64,000 nt of DNA from Methylobrevis albus (lineage in GTDB: Bacteria > Pseudomonadota > Alphaproteobacteria > Rhizobiales > Pleomorphomonadaceae), in NCBI RefSeq assembly GCF_015904235.1, contig NZ_JADZLT010000056.1, positions 323,049 to 387,048 of the forward strand, given 5' to 3'. Under the pieces are notes generated by a model, which did no database searches, had not been told where the DNA came from, and was given only the letters and a program-made list of their open reading frames with translations. Shown one piece after another: positions 47,215-55,911 of the stretch (position 1 is its first letter; the number at the start of each line of letters is the position of its first letter). The translations under genes were made by a program, and so were the position numbers.

Positions 47215-47535
47215 TCAGGCCGTCGCGTCGAGCAGCGAATCGAACATGTCGCTCGCGACCTCGACCACCTTGGCGTTCGCCATATAGGCGATGCGGGCCT
47301 CGAGGATGTCTCCAAGGGCACCGGTGATGTCGACCGGCTCGGCTGGGTTCGGCGAGGTAAGAAACCGCCCGTCGGGACCGTAGAGCAGCGGGCTGCCCGC
47401 GGCGATCGTCTCGTCGTGCGGCAGCGCGACCGGGTCGTCGGTGCCGATGCGGGCAATTTCACCCGCGGCCTTCTCGAAGCGCTGCTCGGCAGCGCGCATG
47501 CCGGAAAACGCCGTCCCGATTGCAGAGAGCAGCAT
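47215..47535 (-). CDS. Mini flagellar rod/FlgC-like protein
   Basis: A 106-residue protein whose ends match flagellar rod proteins. The N-terminus (SAIGTAFSGMRAAEQRFEKAAGEIARIG, core SGMRAAEQRFEKAAGEIA, about 12-29) resembles the rod-domain SGLxAAxxRxxxxAxNIA helix, and the C-terminus (ARIAYMANAKVVEVASDMFD, 81-100) resembles the FlgC-type C-terminal helix. The middle is much shorter than in FlgC or FlgB, which are about 130-150 residues. It is alone, convergent with moeA, with no other rod gene nearby. It may be a rod-like adaptor or a shrunken paralogue. Confidence 0.6.
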   Translation of the reverse strand: MLLSAIGTAFSGMRAAEQRFEKAAGEIARIGTDDPVALPHDETIAAGSPLLYGPDGRFLTSPNPAEPVDITGALGDILEARIAYMANAKVVEVASDMFDSLLDATA

Positions 47536-47650
47536 CGCGACCTCCCGTCCTGGGTTGGTACGCGGGCATCCTGCGGTGCGAGGCGCTAAGGCGGGGTTGC
47601 GGGAAAGCGTTGGATTTTAAGGGGTTTGGGGTGGGTTCTTGCCGTGGGCT

Positions 47651-47810
47651 CCCCCCTCCCTGTCCCTCCCCCGCTTCGCAGGAGAGGGGACGATGGGCGA
47701 GAGGGCGTTCACATAACGAAAGCGACGCCGAACCGAGGCGCTGATGAGGCGAGCACCTTCTCCTCCTGTGTCCCCTCTCCTGCGAAGCGGGGGAGGGACA
47801 GGGAGGGGGG
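47651..47810. repeat. Inverted repeat element with 40-base perfect arms, copy 1
   Basis: The left arm (47651-47690) and right arm (47771-47810) are exact reverse complements of 40 bases, containing CCCTCCCTGTCCCTCCCCCG and CGCAGGAGAGGGGA; the centre starts CGATGGGCGAGAGGGCG. A related copy is at 58804-58963. It lies between two minus-strand genes in a gap without coding sequence. Confidence 0.9.
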
Positions 47811-47831
47811 AAACCCCACGGCACGATCCCC

Positions 47832-48503
47832 TCAATCGTCGTCCGAATAGCGCTGCTCGCGCCACGGGTCGCCGCGGTTGTGATACCCCCGCACCTCCCA
47901 GAAGCCCGGGGCGTCGGCACCGAGGAACTCGATGCCGCGCAGCCATTTGGCGCTCTTCCAGAAGTAGAGGTGCGGTACCACGAGGCGGACGGGGCCGCCG
48001 TGTTCGCGGGCGAGCGGCTTGCCCTCCCAGGCGTGGGCGAGCAGGGCGTCGGGGGCGGCGAAGTCCGCGAGGTCGAGGTTGGTGGTGTAGCCGTCGTAGC
48101 TGTGCAGCACCACGACCCGGGCGGCCTCGGTCGGCCGGCAGGCCGCCAGCAGGTCGCGGGTCGCGACGCCGTCCCAGGTGTTGTCGTAGCGCGACCAGGT
48201 GGTGACGCAGTGGATGTCGGAGAGGAAGCGGGTCTGGGTCAGCGCCATCAGGCCGGCCCAGTCGAGGCTCAGCGGCTGTTCGACCGCACCGCCGACATCG
48301 AGCCGCCAGCTTTCCGGCGTTACCGACGGCTTCACGCCGAGGTCGAGCACCGGCCAGTCGCGCACGAGATGCTGGCCGGGCGGCAGCCGCTCGGTGTCGG
48401 GGCGGGCGGCGCGGCCGGTGAGGAACTTGCCCTCGTCCGCCCAGCGCTGCTTGGTGGTGGTGAGCTTGCTGTCCGGCGGCAAGGTTTCGCGGTCGTCGGT
48501 CAT
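47832..48503 (-). CDS. Sulfite oxidase-like molybdopterin oxidoreductase
   Basis: A 223-residue protein made of the sulfite-oxidase/YedY (MsrP) molybdopterin domain. Cys99 in DIHCVTTWSRYDN is the expected molybdenum ligand; LREHGGPVRLVVPHLYFWKSAKW here reads AREHGGPVRLVVPHLY (about 163-178). It has no Tat signal and no heme domain, so it is probably cytoplasmic, like YuiH-type proteins. The substrate is unknown. Its closeness to moaC and moeA is consistent with molybdenum cofactor use. Confidence 0.87.
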   Translation of the reverse strand: MTDDRETLPPDSKLTTTKQRWADEGKFLTGRAARPDTERLPPGQHLVRDWPVLDLGVKPSVTPESWRLDVGGAVEQPLSLDWAGLMALTQTRFLSDIHCVTTWSRYDNTWDGVATRDLLAACRPTEAARVVVLHSYDGYTTNLDLADFAAPDALLAHAWEGKPLAREHGGPVRLVVPHLYFWKSAKWLRGIEFLGADAPGFWEVRGYHNRGDPWREQRYSDDD

Positions 48504-48626
48504 CGGCGGCTCCCGGAATCTGCTAGGGGGCTACGGTGCCACGCAACGGGTGGCGAGACCAGCCTGCGGGGCGGCTGGCTGGCATGAGCGCCGTGGCGCC
48601 CTCGCCAGCCCGGTCATCTCGCCCTG

Positions 48627-50054
48627 TCACTTGCCCTTGTCGAACGGGTTGTCGCCGCCCTTCTTGACGTGCAGCCGGATCGGCACGCCGGGCATCTCGA
48701 AGCTGTCGCGCAGGCCGTTGACCATGTAGCGCAGGTAGCTTTCGGGCACGGCGTCGGGCCGGGTCGAGAAGATGACGAAGTGCGGCGGGCGCGTCTTCGC
48801 CTGCGTCATGTAGCGCAGCTTCAGCCGGCGGCCCGAAACGGCGGGCGGCGGGTGATGCTCGATCAGCGCCGACATCCAGCGATTGAGCCGGCCGGTGGAG
48901 ACGCGGGTGTTCCAGAGGTCGTAGGCCTTGACGCAGGCGTCCATCAGCCGGTCGAGGCCCTGCCCCACGAGGCCGGACAAGGTCACGAGCTGCACGCCGC
49001 GCGCCTGCGGCAGCAGCCGGTCGGCCTCCTCGCGCAGTTCCTTCAGCTTGGCGGTGCGGTCCTCGATCAGGTCCCACTTGTTGAGCCCGATGACCAGCGC
49101 CCGGCCCTCGCGCACGACGAGGTCGGCGATCTGCAGGTCCTGCTTCTCGAACGGGATCGTGGCGTCGAGCAGCACGACCACCACCTCGGCGAACTTCACC
49201 GCGCGGATGCCGTCGGCGACGGAGAGCTTTTCCAGCTTCTCCTGCACGCGCGCCTTGCGGCGCATGCCGGCGGTGTCGAAGATCTTGATCTCGCGGCCGC
49301 GCCAGACCCAGTCGACCGAGATCGAATCGCGGGTGATGCCGGCCTCGGGACCGGTCAGCAGCCGTTCCTCGCCGACGAGGCGGTTGATCAGCGTCGACTT
49401 GCCGGCGTTCGGGCGGCCGACCACGGTGATGCGCAAGGGGCGGATCGGGTCGTCGCCGATCGTGTTGCCCTCCTCGTCGACGGGCACGCCGGTGATGGCG
49501 ATGTCTTCCGGGCGCAGGCCGAGGTCGTCGTCGTCGCCCGCGATCTCGGCGGCGCCGGCCGCCTCGAACACCTCGCGCAGCGCCGAATAGAGGTCGGCCA
49601 TGCCCTCGCCGTGCTCGGCGGAGATCGGCACCGGGTCGCCGAGGCCGAGCTCGAAGGATTCGTAGGCGCCGGCCATGCCGACCTTGCCCTCGGCCTTGTT
49701 GGCGACGAGGATCACCGGCGGCTTCGACCGGCGCACGATGTCGGCGAAGTGGCCGTCGAGCGGCGTCATGCCGACGCGGGCGTCGATGACGAAGAGGATC
49801 GCGTCGCATTCGGCGAGCGCGGCCTCGGTCTGCGAGCGCATGCGGCCCGCGAGACTTTCGGGATCGGCGTCCTCGAGACCGGCGGTGTCCATGATCGTGA
49901 AGCGCAGGTCGCCGAGCTTCGCGTCGCCGGAGCGGCGATCACGGGTGACGCCCGGGGTGTCGTCGACCAGCGCGAGTTTCTTGCCGACGAGCCGGTTGAA
50001 GAGCGTCGACTTGCCGACGTTGGGTCGTCCGACGATGGCGACGAGGGGCAGCAT
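48627..50054 (-). CDS. der: Ribosome-assembly GTPase Der (EngA)
   Basis: A 475-residue GTPase with two tandem G domains: first P-loop GRPNVGKST (8-16), second GRPNAGKST (about 211-219), each followed by DTAG (DTAGLED and DTAGMRR), and NKxD-type motifs (VANKAEG and GLNKWDL). A C-terminal KH-like domain lies from about 375. Acts in 50S subunit maturation. It is downstream of bamB on the same strand, a gene order shared with many proteobacteria. Confidence 0.95.
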   Translation of the reverse strand: MLPLVAIVGRPNVGKSTLFNRLVGKKLALVDDTPGVTRDRRSGDAKLGDLRFTIMDTAGLEDADPESLAGRMRSQTEAALAECDAILFVIDARVGMTPLDGHFADIVRRSKPPVILVANKAEGKVGMAGAYESFELGLGDPVPISAEHGEGMADLYSALREVFEAAGAAEIAGDDDDLGLRPEDIAITGVPVDEEGNTIGDDPIRPLRITVVGRPNAGKSTLINRLVGEERLLTGPEAGITRDSISVDWVWRGREIKIFDTAGMRRKARVQEKLEKLSVADGIRAVKFAEVVVVLLDATIPFEKQDLQIADLVVREGRALVIGLNKWDLIEDRTAKLKELREEADRLLPQARGVQLVTLSGLVGQGLDRLMDACVKAYDLWNTRVSTGRLNRWMSALIEHHPPPAVSGRRLKLRYMTQAKTRPPHFVIFSTRPDAVPESYLRYMVNGLRDSFEMPGVPIRLHVKKGGDNPFDKGK

Positions 50055-50126
50055 CAGCGTCTAGCTCCGTGCGTGGCCGCGGCACCGCCCGCGACGGAGA
50101 AACCGAACGCGGGCGGTGGGCGGCGA

Positions 50127-51479
50127 TCAGTTGAACCCGGACAACGTGCCGTCGGCGCCGAGCACAACCAGCGTGCCCGAGGCCGAAACCGGGGCGATCG
50201 CCCCGGCCGTGCCGCTCGAAATGGTCGAGCCGATCTGTCCGGTCGCCGCGTCGACCGTGGTCATGTTGCCGTCGTTGGCGACGAACCAGAGCCGTCCGCC
50301 GGCGAGCAGCGGGCCGGCCCAGGTCGAGGCGCGCCGGGCATCGGCCGGGCGCGGCAGGGCGACCTGCCACAGCACGGTGCCGTTCGAGCGGTCGAAGGCA
50401 ACGGCGCGGCCGTCGAGGTCGACGAGGAACACGGCGCCGCCGGAGACGACGGGCGTGTGCGCGCTGCCGATCGGCTGCTCCCAGATGGTCTCGCCGGTGG
50501 CGAGCCGGGCGGCGACCATGCGGCCGCCGACGCCGGTGGCATAGACGACGCCGTCGTGCACGACGGGGCTCGCCGAGGCGTCGCCGAGGCCGGCGACGGC
50601 CATCGTGCGGCTGCCGCCGGCGACCGTGAAGATCCACTTCTGCGCGCCGTCGGCGGCCGAGAGGCCGACGATGTCGCCGGACGAGGTCGGCACCACCACC
50701 GTGTCGCCGGCGACCGCCGGGCTGGCGGAGGCGAGCAGGCCGGCGGAAGACGCGGCGGTCTCGACGGTCCACGCCACGGCGCCGCTCGCCTGGTCGAGCG
50801 CAATGACGCCGTTGGTGCGGGTCACGACGTAGACCTTGCCGCCGGCGACGGCCGGGGCGGTGCGGGCCGGGGAATCGAGCTGGGCGGTCCACAGCGTCGC
50901 GCCCGAGGCCTGGTCGAGGGCGGCGACGGTGCTGAAGCCGGTCGCGGCGAAGATCCGCCCGCCGGCCGCGGCGACGCCGCCACCCGCCGCGACGGCGTCT
51001 TCGCCGGTCGGGCGCAGCGAGGTGCTCCAGGCGCGGCCGCCGCTCGACAGCGAATGCGCCGAGACGTTGCCGGCCGGGTCGTAGACGATGACCTGGCCGC
51101 CGGCGATGATCGGCCGCGCCGAGACGCGCAGGCCGGAGCCGCCGAAGCCGAACGAACCGGCCGAGCCGGGCTGACCGGCACGGACGCTCCAGATGCGCGA
51201 GCCGCCGCCGGAGAAAGCGACGTTGCCCGGATCGTTCGAGGCGTTGCCGCCGGGCTGGGTCCAGTCGCCGAGCGCCGAGGCCGCGCCGACGGGCGCGGTG
51301 CGGTTGGTGGCGGTCAGCGTCGGGTCGCCGTTCGGCAGAACTGCGCGCCGCTCGCCCGGCAGCCGGGTTTCCGCCGGCTTGAAGGGATTGAGGTCGCCGA
51401 CCGAATCGATGCCGTCAGAGCCACAGCCGGCAAGGCCGACCGCGGCGATGGACAGGAACAGGATTGCACTCCGACGCAC
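50127..51479 (-). CDS. bamB: Outer-membrane assembly lipoprotein BamB-like
   Basis: A 450-residue lipoprotein with a PQQ-type beta-propeller. The signal peptide ends with lipobox LAGC (Cys19). Repeated blade motifs (such as VIVYDPAGNVSAHSL, VAALDQASGATLW, GVIALDQASGAVAW and AVAFDRSNGTVLW) run from about 115 to the end. I chose the GTG at 51479 since GGAAGGA lies nine bases upstream and it gives a normal lipoprotein start; a TTG at 51518 in frame would overlap the previous gene's stop. The order yfgM-like, bamB, der supports a BAM-complex role. Confidence 0.88.
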   Translation of the reverse strand: MRRSAILFLSIAAVGLAGCGSDGIDSVGDLNPFKPAETRLPGERRAVLPNGDPTLTATNRTAPVGAASALGDWTQPGGNASNDPGNVAFSGGGSRIWSVRAGQPGSAGSFGFGGSGLRVSARPIIAGGQVIVYDPAGNVSAHSLSSGGRAWSTSLRPTGEDAVAAGGGVAAAGGRIFAATGFSTVAALDQASGATLWTAQLDSPARTAPAVAGGKVYVVTRTNGVIALDQASGAVAWTVETAASSAGLLASASPAVAGDTVVVPTSSGDIVGLSAADGAQKWIFTVAGGSRTMAVAGLGDASASPVVHDGVVYATGVGGRMVAARLATGETIWEQPIGSAHTPVVSGGAVFLVDLDGRAVAFDRSNGTVLWQVALPRPADARRASTWAGPLLAGGRLWFVANDGNMTTVDAATGQIGSTISSGTAGAIAPVSASGTLVVLGADGTLSGFN

Positions 51480-51514
51480 GCTTGACCGTCCTTCCGCTGA
51501 ATGACCCGGCCGGC

Positions 51515-52207
51515 TCAAGATCCGGCTCCTTCGGCGTCGCCGCCGGCACTGCCCATGCCGACCGTGCCGATCACGATGTCCATCAGGATCTGCGCCCGCG
51601 AGCGGACGTCGGCCGGCGTCGTCTCGTCGTCGAGCAGGTCGGAGAGATGGGTACGCGCCTCGTCCCAGCGCGCGGCTCGCACGGCGGCGAGGCCGGCGAT
51701 CTCGCGCGCGGCGGCCCGCCAGGCGTTGCCCTCGGCGAGCAGCGGCGCGAGACGCGCCGAGACGGCGTCATAGTCCTCGATGTCGACGGCGATCATCGCG
51801 GCGCGCAGCCGGGCGAGATCGCGCAGGTCGGTGGAGAGCGACCCGTCGTCGATCAGCTGCTGCCAGGCGCCGAGCGCGCCTTCGGTCTCGCCGGCCGCGG
51901 CGCGTTCGCTCGCGGCGCGGAAGCGGGCGAGCACGGCATAGCCGGCCGGAGCCTCCGACGAGAAGGCGAGCAGCGCCGAGGCGGCATCGGCATTCGAGCC
52001 TTCGTCGCCGAGCTTGATCGCGTCGAGGTATTTCGAGGCCGCCGCCACCGACTGCTGCTGCTGCCAGTAGTCGTAGCCGCGCCAGCCGGCGGTGCCGACG
52101 ACGACCAGCACCGCGACCGCGATGACATAGGCACCATAGGACCGCCAGGCGCGGTTAAGCCGCTCGCGGCGAAGGTCTTCGGAGACTTCGTTGAAGAGAT
52201 CGACCAT
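51515..52207 (-). CDS. YfgM-like TPR membrane protein
   Basis: A 230-residue protein. A cytoplasmic N-terminal segment (MVDLFNEVSEDLRRERLNRA, cut here to its core EVSEDLRRERLN, 7-18), one membrane helix (about 25-43) and a periplasmic TPR-like region of helical hairpins (about 55-200) are visible. This layout matches YfgM (TPR_21) proteins, which sit at the Sec translocon next to PpiD. The start at 52207 fits the family; a Met six codons earlier (52225) is possible. It lies directly before bamB and der, as in gammaproteobacteria. Confidence 0.82.
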   Translation of the reverse strand: MVDLFNEVSEDLRRERLNRAWRSYGAYVIAVAVLVVVGTAGWRGYDYWQQQQSVAAASKYLDAIKLGDEGSNADAASALLAFSSEAPAGYAVLARFRAASERAAAGETEGALGAWQQLIDDGSLSTDLRDLARLRAAMIAVDIEDYDAVSARLAPLLAEGNAWRAAAREIAGLAAVRAARWDEARTHLSDLLDDETTPADVRSRAQILMDIVIGTVGMGSAGGDAEGAGS

Positions 52208-52384
52208 CGACGTGCCCTGCCCCATGACGCGCAACCCTGCGATCCAGGGCGGCGGTGGGGATCTGCTTCCCCGATGAATTCTTGTCCGGCCGGCGCACCG
52301 GCCCGGTATCACTGGCGTTTACAGCTTTTGCCCGCATCCGCCAACTGCACAAACCCGCAATTCGTCATGTGCGCGCGGTGACCC

Positions 52385-52954
52385 TCAGGCGACCGGGCTG
52401 ACGCCGATCAGCCATTCGTGCAGGAACAGCACCGTCGCGACATAGAGCGCGAGGCCGGCGACCACCGCGATGACGTCGTTGCGCGTGCTGCCACCGGTGA
52501 CGACCGGTGCGGTCGCCCGCCGCTTCACCGAGATGCGGTCGACCACCGCCCAGGCGAGCACCGTTCCGAACAGCAGCAGATCGGCCAGCGTGCCGTTGAC
52601 GAGAAGGTGGGCGAAGGCCCAGATCTTCACCGACGCGAGCATCGGATGCTTCACCTTCGCCTTGATGCGGCCGGGCAGATAGGTCGCCAGCAGCAGCGGG
52701 AAGACGAACAGCATGAGGGCGAGCGAGAAATGGCGCAGGCCCGTCGGCGGCACGTAGAGCACGACGGGATCGAGCCGCGCGATGCCGTAGCCCCAGATGA
52801 TCAGCAAGAGGCCGAGCGCCGAGACCAGCGAATAGACGCCGCGCCAGCCGCCGGCGCCGAGGCGGGCGATGCCGCGCTCGCGCAGGTCCGGTGCGAAGAT
52901 CTGCACCGAATGCACACCGAGAAAGATCAGGAGCCCGAGTATCAGGATCGTCAC
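52385..52954 (-). CDS. NnrU-family membrane protein
   Basis: A 189-residue inner-membrane protein of the NnrU family with five or six hydrophobic segments. Conserved pieces are LGVHSVQIFAPDLRERG (about 12-28), PTGLRHFSLALM (about 70-81) and an IKVKHPML-type loop (KAKVKHPMLASVKIWAFAHLL, core KVKHPMLASVKIWAFAH, about 99-115), which contains the methyltransferase-like His pattern. GTG start at 52954. NnrU was first linked to nitric oxide metabolism in Rhodobacter, but most members are not near nitrogen-oxide genes, as here. Function is unproven. Confidence 0.88.
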   Translation of the reverse strand: MTILILGLLIFLGVHSVQIFAPDLRERGIARLGAGGWRGVYSLVSALGLLLIIWGYGIARLDPVVLYVPPTGLRHFSLALMLFVFPLLLATYLPGRIKAKVKHPMLASVKIWAFAHLLVNGTLADLLLFGTVLAWAVVDRISVKRRATAPVVTGGSTRNDVIAVVAGLALYVATVLFLHEWLIGVSPVA

Positions 52955-53067
52955 GGCGTCACCTCGGGTTGCGGACGGGCAGCGGGGCCGGCGGGCCGGC
53001 TCGTGCGGGCGGGGCGAAGCCGGCCCGGAAATCCGGTGCCGCGCCGCGCCCCGCCCGCGGGGATTGG

Positions 53068-53547
53068 TCAGGCGGCGATGTCGGCCGCGACCTTCATCGA
53101 GACGATCTTGTCGGGATCACGCACGGGCTCGCCGCGCTTGATGCCGTCGACGACGTCCATGCCCTCGATCACCGCACCCCAGACCGTGTACTGGCGGTCG
53201 AGGAAGCGGGCATCGTCGAAGCAGATGAAGAACTGCGAGTTGGCGCTGTTCGGGTTCTGCGCCCGGGCCATCGACGTGGTGCCGCGGACGTGCGGCTCGG
53301 CGTTGAACTCGGCCTTCAGGTCCGGGTACTTGGAGCCGCCGGTGCCGGTGCCGTGCGGGCAGCCGGTCTGGGCCATGAAGCCCTCGATGACGCGGTGGAA
53401 CACGATGCCGTCGTAGAAGCCTTCGCGGGCGAGCTTCTTGATGTGGGCGACGTGACCCGGCGCGAGGTCGGGACGCATCGCGATGACGACGGTGCCCTTG
53501 GTCGTCTCGAGGACGAGCGTGTTCTCGGGATCCTTGATATCGGCCAA
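53068..53547 (-). CDS. ppiB: Cytoplasmic cyclophilin-type peptidyl-prolyl isomerase
   Basis: A 159-residue cyclophilin without a signal peptide. Active-site motif FHRVIEGFMAQTG (about 50-62), QFFICFDD (about 109-116) and VWGAVIEGMDVVD (about 126-138) are visible. The start is a TTG at 53547, chosen because GAGGAGG lies at the right spacing upstream and MADIKDPENTL fits the family. It is preceded by a secreted paralogue gene (53603-54139); the two form a pair common in Hyphomicrobiales. Confidence 0.9.
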   Translation of the reverse strand: MADIKDPENTLVLETTKGTVVIAMRPDLAPGHVAHIKKLAREGFYDGIVFHRVIEGFMAQTGCPHGTGTGGSKYPDLKAEFNAEPHVRGTTSMARAQNPNSANSQFFICFDDARFLDRQYTVWGAVIEGMDVVDGIKRGEPVRDPDKIVSMKVAADIAA

Positions 53548-53602
53548 GTCGGCCTCCTCTTCTTCGTTCTTCGTAACGTCCGGCGCCGCAGCGCCGTGGC
53601 GG

Positions 53603-54139
53603 TCAGTCGATGTCGGCGGCGATCTTCATCGAGACGATCTTGTCGGGATTGGTGGGCGGCTCGCCGCGCTTCACCTTGTCGACGAACTCCATGCCCGAGA
53701 CCACCTCGCCCCAGACCGTATACTGCCCGTCGAGGAAGCGCGCATCATCGAAGCAGATGAAGAACTGTGAATTCGCGCTGTTCGGGTCCTGGGTACGCGC
53801 GGCGCCGATCGTGCCGCGGACGAAGGGGGTGTTGGTGAACTCGGCGGGGACGTCGGCGAGGTCGGAGCCGCCCATGCCGGTGCCGGTAGGATCGCCGGTC
53901 TGGGCCATGAAGCCCTCGATGACGCGGTGGAACACGATGCCGTCGTAGAAGCCGCTGCGGGCGAGTTCCTTGACGCGGGCGACGTGCTGCGGCGCGAGGT
54001 CCGGGCGCAGGGCGATGACGACGCGGCCATAGGTCAGCTCCAGGTAGAGCGTGTTCTCGGGGTCGGCGGCCTGGGCGCGCGCCTGCGGCGCGATCGCCAG
54101 CAGCGCCAGCGCCAGCGCGGCGATGAAGGTGCGGATCAT
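53603..54139 (-). CDS. Periplasmic cyclophilin-type peptidyl-prolyl isomerase
   Basis: A 178-residue cyclophilin with a signal peptide (hydrophobic residues 5-17, cleavage near QARA-QA at about 22). The active-site motif FHRVIEGFMAQTG and the ICFDDARFLDGQYTVWGEVV segment closely resemble the downstream cytoplasmic paralogue. Duplication and retargeting to the periplasm is the simplest reading. It lies downstream of coaD. Confidence 0.92.
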   Translation of the reverse strand: MIRTFIAALALALLAIAPQARAQAADPENTLYLELTYGRVVIALRPDLAPQHVARVKELARSGFYDGIVFHRVIEGFMAQTGDPTGTGMGGSDLADVPAEFTNTPFVRGTIGAARTQDPNSANSQFFICFDDARFLDGQYTVWGEVVSGMEFVDKVKRGEPPTNPDKIVSMKIAADID

Positions 54140-54197
54140 TCTCGATTGTCTCCTGGATGGGCCCCCTGGCCGGACGGCGGATCTGTTGCGATCCGCG

Positions 54198-54689
54198 TCA
54201 GGCCGGCGGGAGGGTCAGGTTGCGGGCGACGTGCGGCGGAACCAAGGCGTCAAGCGGCCCGCCGAGCGCCGCCACCTGCTTGACGAGACTGGAGGCGATA
54301 TGGCGCACATCGGCGCTCGCGACCAGGAAGATCGTATCGATGTCCGGGGCGATGGCCCCGTTCATGCCGGCCATCTGCGTCTCGTAGTCGAGGTCGGAGC
54401 CGTTGCGCAGGCCGCGCACGATGGCGCTGGCCCCGGCCCGGCGCGCCGCCTCGACGACGAGGCCGTCGAAGGTCGCCACCTCGATCCGCGCGCCGACCTC
54501 GGCCGGCAGGGTGGCCAGCGCCTCGGTCAGCATCGCGACGCGCTCGGCGGGTGCGAAGCGGGCCGACTTCGAATGATGGGCGCCGACGGCGACCACGACG
54601 CGGTCGAACAGGCCGGCGGCCCGCCGGATGATGTCGAGGTGGCCGAAGGTGACCGGGTCGAAGGAGCCCGAATAAAGCGCTGTCGTCAT
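54198..54689 (-). CDS. coaD: Phosphopantetheine adenylyltransferase
   Basis: A 163-residue CoaD for the penultimate step of coenzyme A synthesis. Motifs are YSGSFDPVTFGHLDII (5-20) with the TxGH nucleotide motif, RGLRNGSDLDYE (about 87-98) and the closing SSLVKQVAALGG (about 126-137). The ATG at 54689 gives the usual N-terminus; the open frame continues 33 bases upstream. First gene of the coaD-cyclophilin run. Confidence 0.95.
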   Translation of the reverse strand: MTTALYSGSFDPVTFGHLDIIRRAAGLFDRVVVAVGAHHSKSARFAPAERVAMLTEALATLPAEVGARIEVATFDGLVVEAARRAGASAIVRGLRNGSDLDYETQMAGMNGAIAPDIDTIFLVASADVRHIASSLVKQVAALGGPLDALVPPHVARNLTLPPA

Positions 54690-54991
54690 GCGGCATGGAT
54701 AACGAAACCTAACCCGGGCCACAAGCGCGGGAAATTTCGCGGCCTGTCATGGCGATCTCTGGCGGAAAGCCGGGCTGCGCGTCCCGTAAGCCGGTATCGG
54801 GAGACACGGCACGACGTCGCAACCTCCCGTCAACGTAAACAAGGCCTCTCCCCCGGCGTCCGGATCCAAGGCGACCCATTCACCATCGCTTAAGGCTTGA
54901 TTCAGATTCGAGTCATAGCGTCGAACGGTCCGCTTCCGATTGACGGTCCTGCGTATCCGGGCCGGAGGAGCGAAACAGAAGGTTGAAGATC
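54690..54991. other. Divergent intergenic region upstream of coaD
   Basis: A 302-base gap between the divergent coaD and a small secreted-protein gene. It should hold both promoters. I see no repeat, clear -35/-10 pair or RNA gene that I can support. Confidence 0.35.
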
Positions 54992-55252
54992 ATGCGCGTG
55001 TCCCCCTCCATGATCCGAGCCCGCCGGCTGGGCGCTCTCTGCCTCGCCATCGCCGCCGCCGCATCGACGGTCGGCGCCGCCTCCTACGAGTGGTCCTTCG
55101 CGCCGAAGGGCGACCGGGTCGTCTCCGCCGCCGATTGCCGCGGCGCCTTCATCGACGCGGTTGCCTGCGAAGGCACCGAACTGCCGGTCTACGCCACCGG
55201 CCTCGCCGAAGTCGCCCCCGGCGTCTCCGCGGTCGTGCGTATCGCCAACTGA
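54992..55252 (+). CDS. Small secreted protein of unknown function
   Basis: An 86-residue protein with a signal peptide (Arg-rich N-region, hydrophobic 18-30, cleavage near VGAA-S at about 33) and a 50-residue mature part. Two cysteines (CRGAFIDAVAC) could form a disulfide. The ATG at 54992 has AGAAGG upstream. Not recognised. A second small secreted protein of similar size follows at 55489. Confidence 0.55.
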   Translation: MRVSPSMIRARRLGALCLAIAAAASTVGAASYEWSFAPKGDRVVSAADCRGAFIDAVACEGTELPVYATGLAEVAPGVSAVVRIAN

Positions 55253-55488
55253 GGCACGGGCGGCGCGCCCGCCCACCCCATCGGCCCCGGTTTCGACAGT
55301 GCCCGCAAGTCGTCGGACGATGGTCCGTGTCGATCACGCACGAATTGAACACAGCGTGATTGGAACAAACGGACTTGCATCTCCATTTCTGTTGCAGAGC
55401 GAAGGAAGACACGAGTGTCGCGTCTTCCGCCAACTCCAAATTTGATCGTTGCGCGAAGAGCGGACGACGTCACGCGGGAGGTTCGACG

Positions 55489-55743
55489 ATGCGTACGCAG
55501 ACCGGCCTTGTCATGCTCGGGTGTCTTGTCTCGATCGGCTTCGCCGCCGTCGGTTTCGCCGTCGCCGCCAACGCGGAAGCGGTTCTCGCCTCCGATATGG
55601 ACAACTTCAGCGGCAAGTCGGACCGGATCGAGATCCCGGTCGATGTGCCGGTGTCGAAGTTCGTGACGATCGGTGCGACCGACGTCGATTCGCAGGCGTC
55701 GATCCTGCTGCGCTACGAAGCGCCGCGCGTCGCGGGCTCGTAA
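55489..55743 (+). CDS. Small secreted protein of unknown function
   Basis: An 84-residue protein: signal peptide (hydrophobic 8-27, cleavage near ANA-EA at about 30) and a mature part of about 54 residues with no cysteine, rich in Asp, Ser and Val. GGGAGG lies at 55476-55481, which strongly supports the ATG at 55489. A strong terminator follows at 55814. Not recognised. Confidence 0.6.
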   Translation: MRTQTGLVMLGCLVSIGFAAVGFAVAANAEAVLASDMDNFSGKSDRIEIPVDVPVSKFVTIGATDVDSQASILLRYEAPRVAGS

Positions 55744-55813
55744 GGGCCAACGTCGTCGCGTCTCCCTCGATATTCCCCATAGCCAGACCCGATCAGGTCC
55801 GGCCTCCAAGGGC

Positions 55814-55850
55814 AAAGGCCCGGCACGCTCCACCCCCGTGCCGGGCCTTT
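55814..55850. terminator. Strong intrinsic terminator between convergent genes
   Basis: Perfect 14-base stem AAAGGCCCGGCACG / CGTGCCGGGCCTTT with a nine-base loop. The A/T ends give a U-run on both strands, so it may serve the secreted-protein gene and the convergent gyrA. Confidence 0.85.
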
Positions 55851-55911
55851 GTCGATTCCGATCAATGAACTGCCGAAGTCCGCTGAGGTTGTTAGCGAAC
55901 GGCAGCGAGGA

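Noticed and set aside
48669..51485. Plus-strand open frame of about 940 codons opposite der and bamB
   Set aside because: Antisense to two clear genes; composition-driven.
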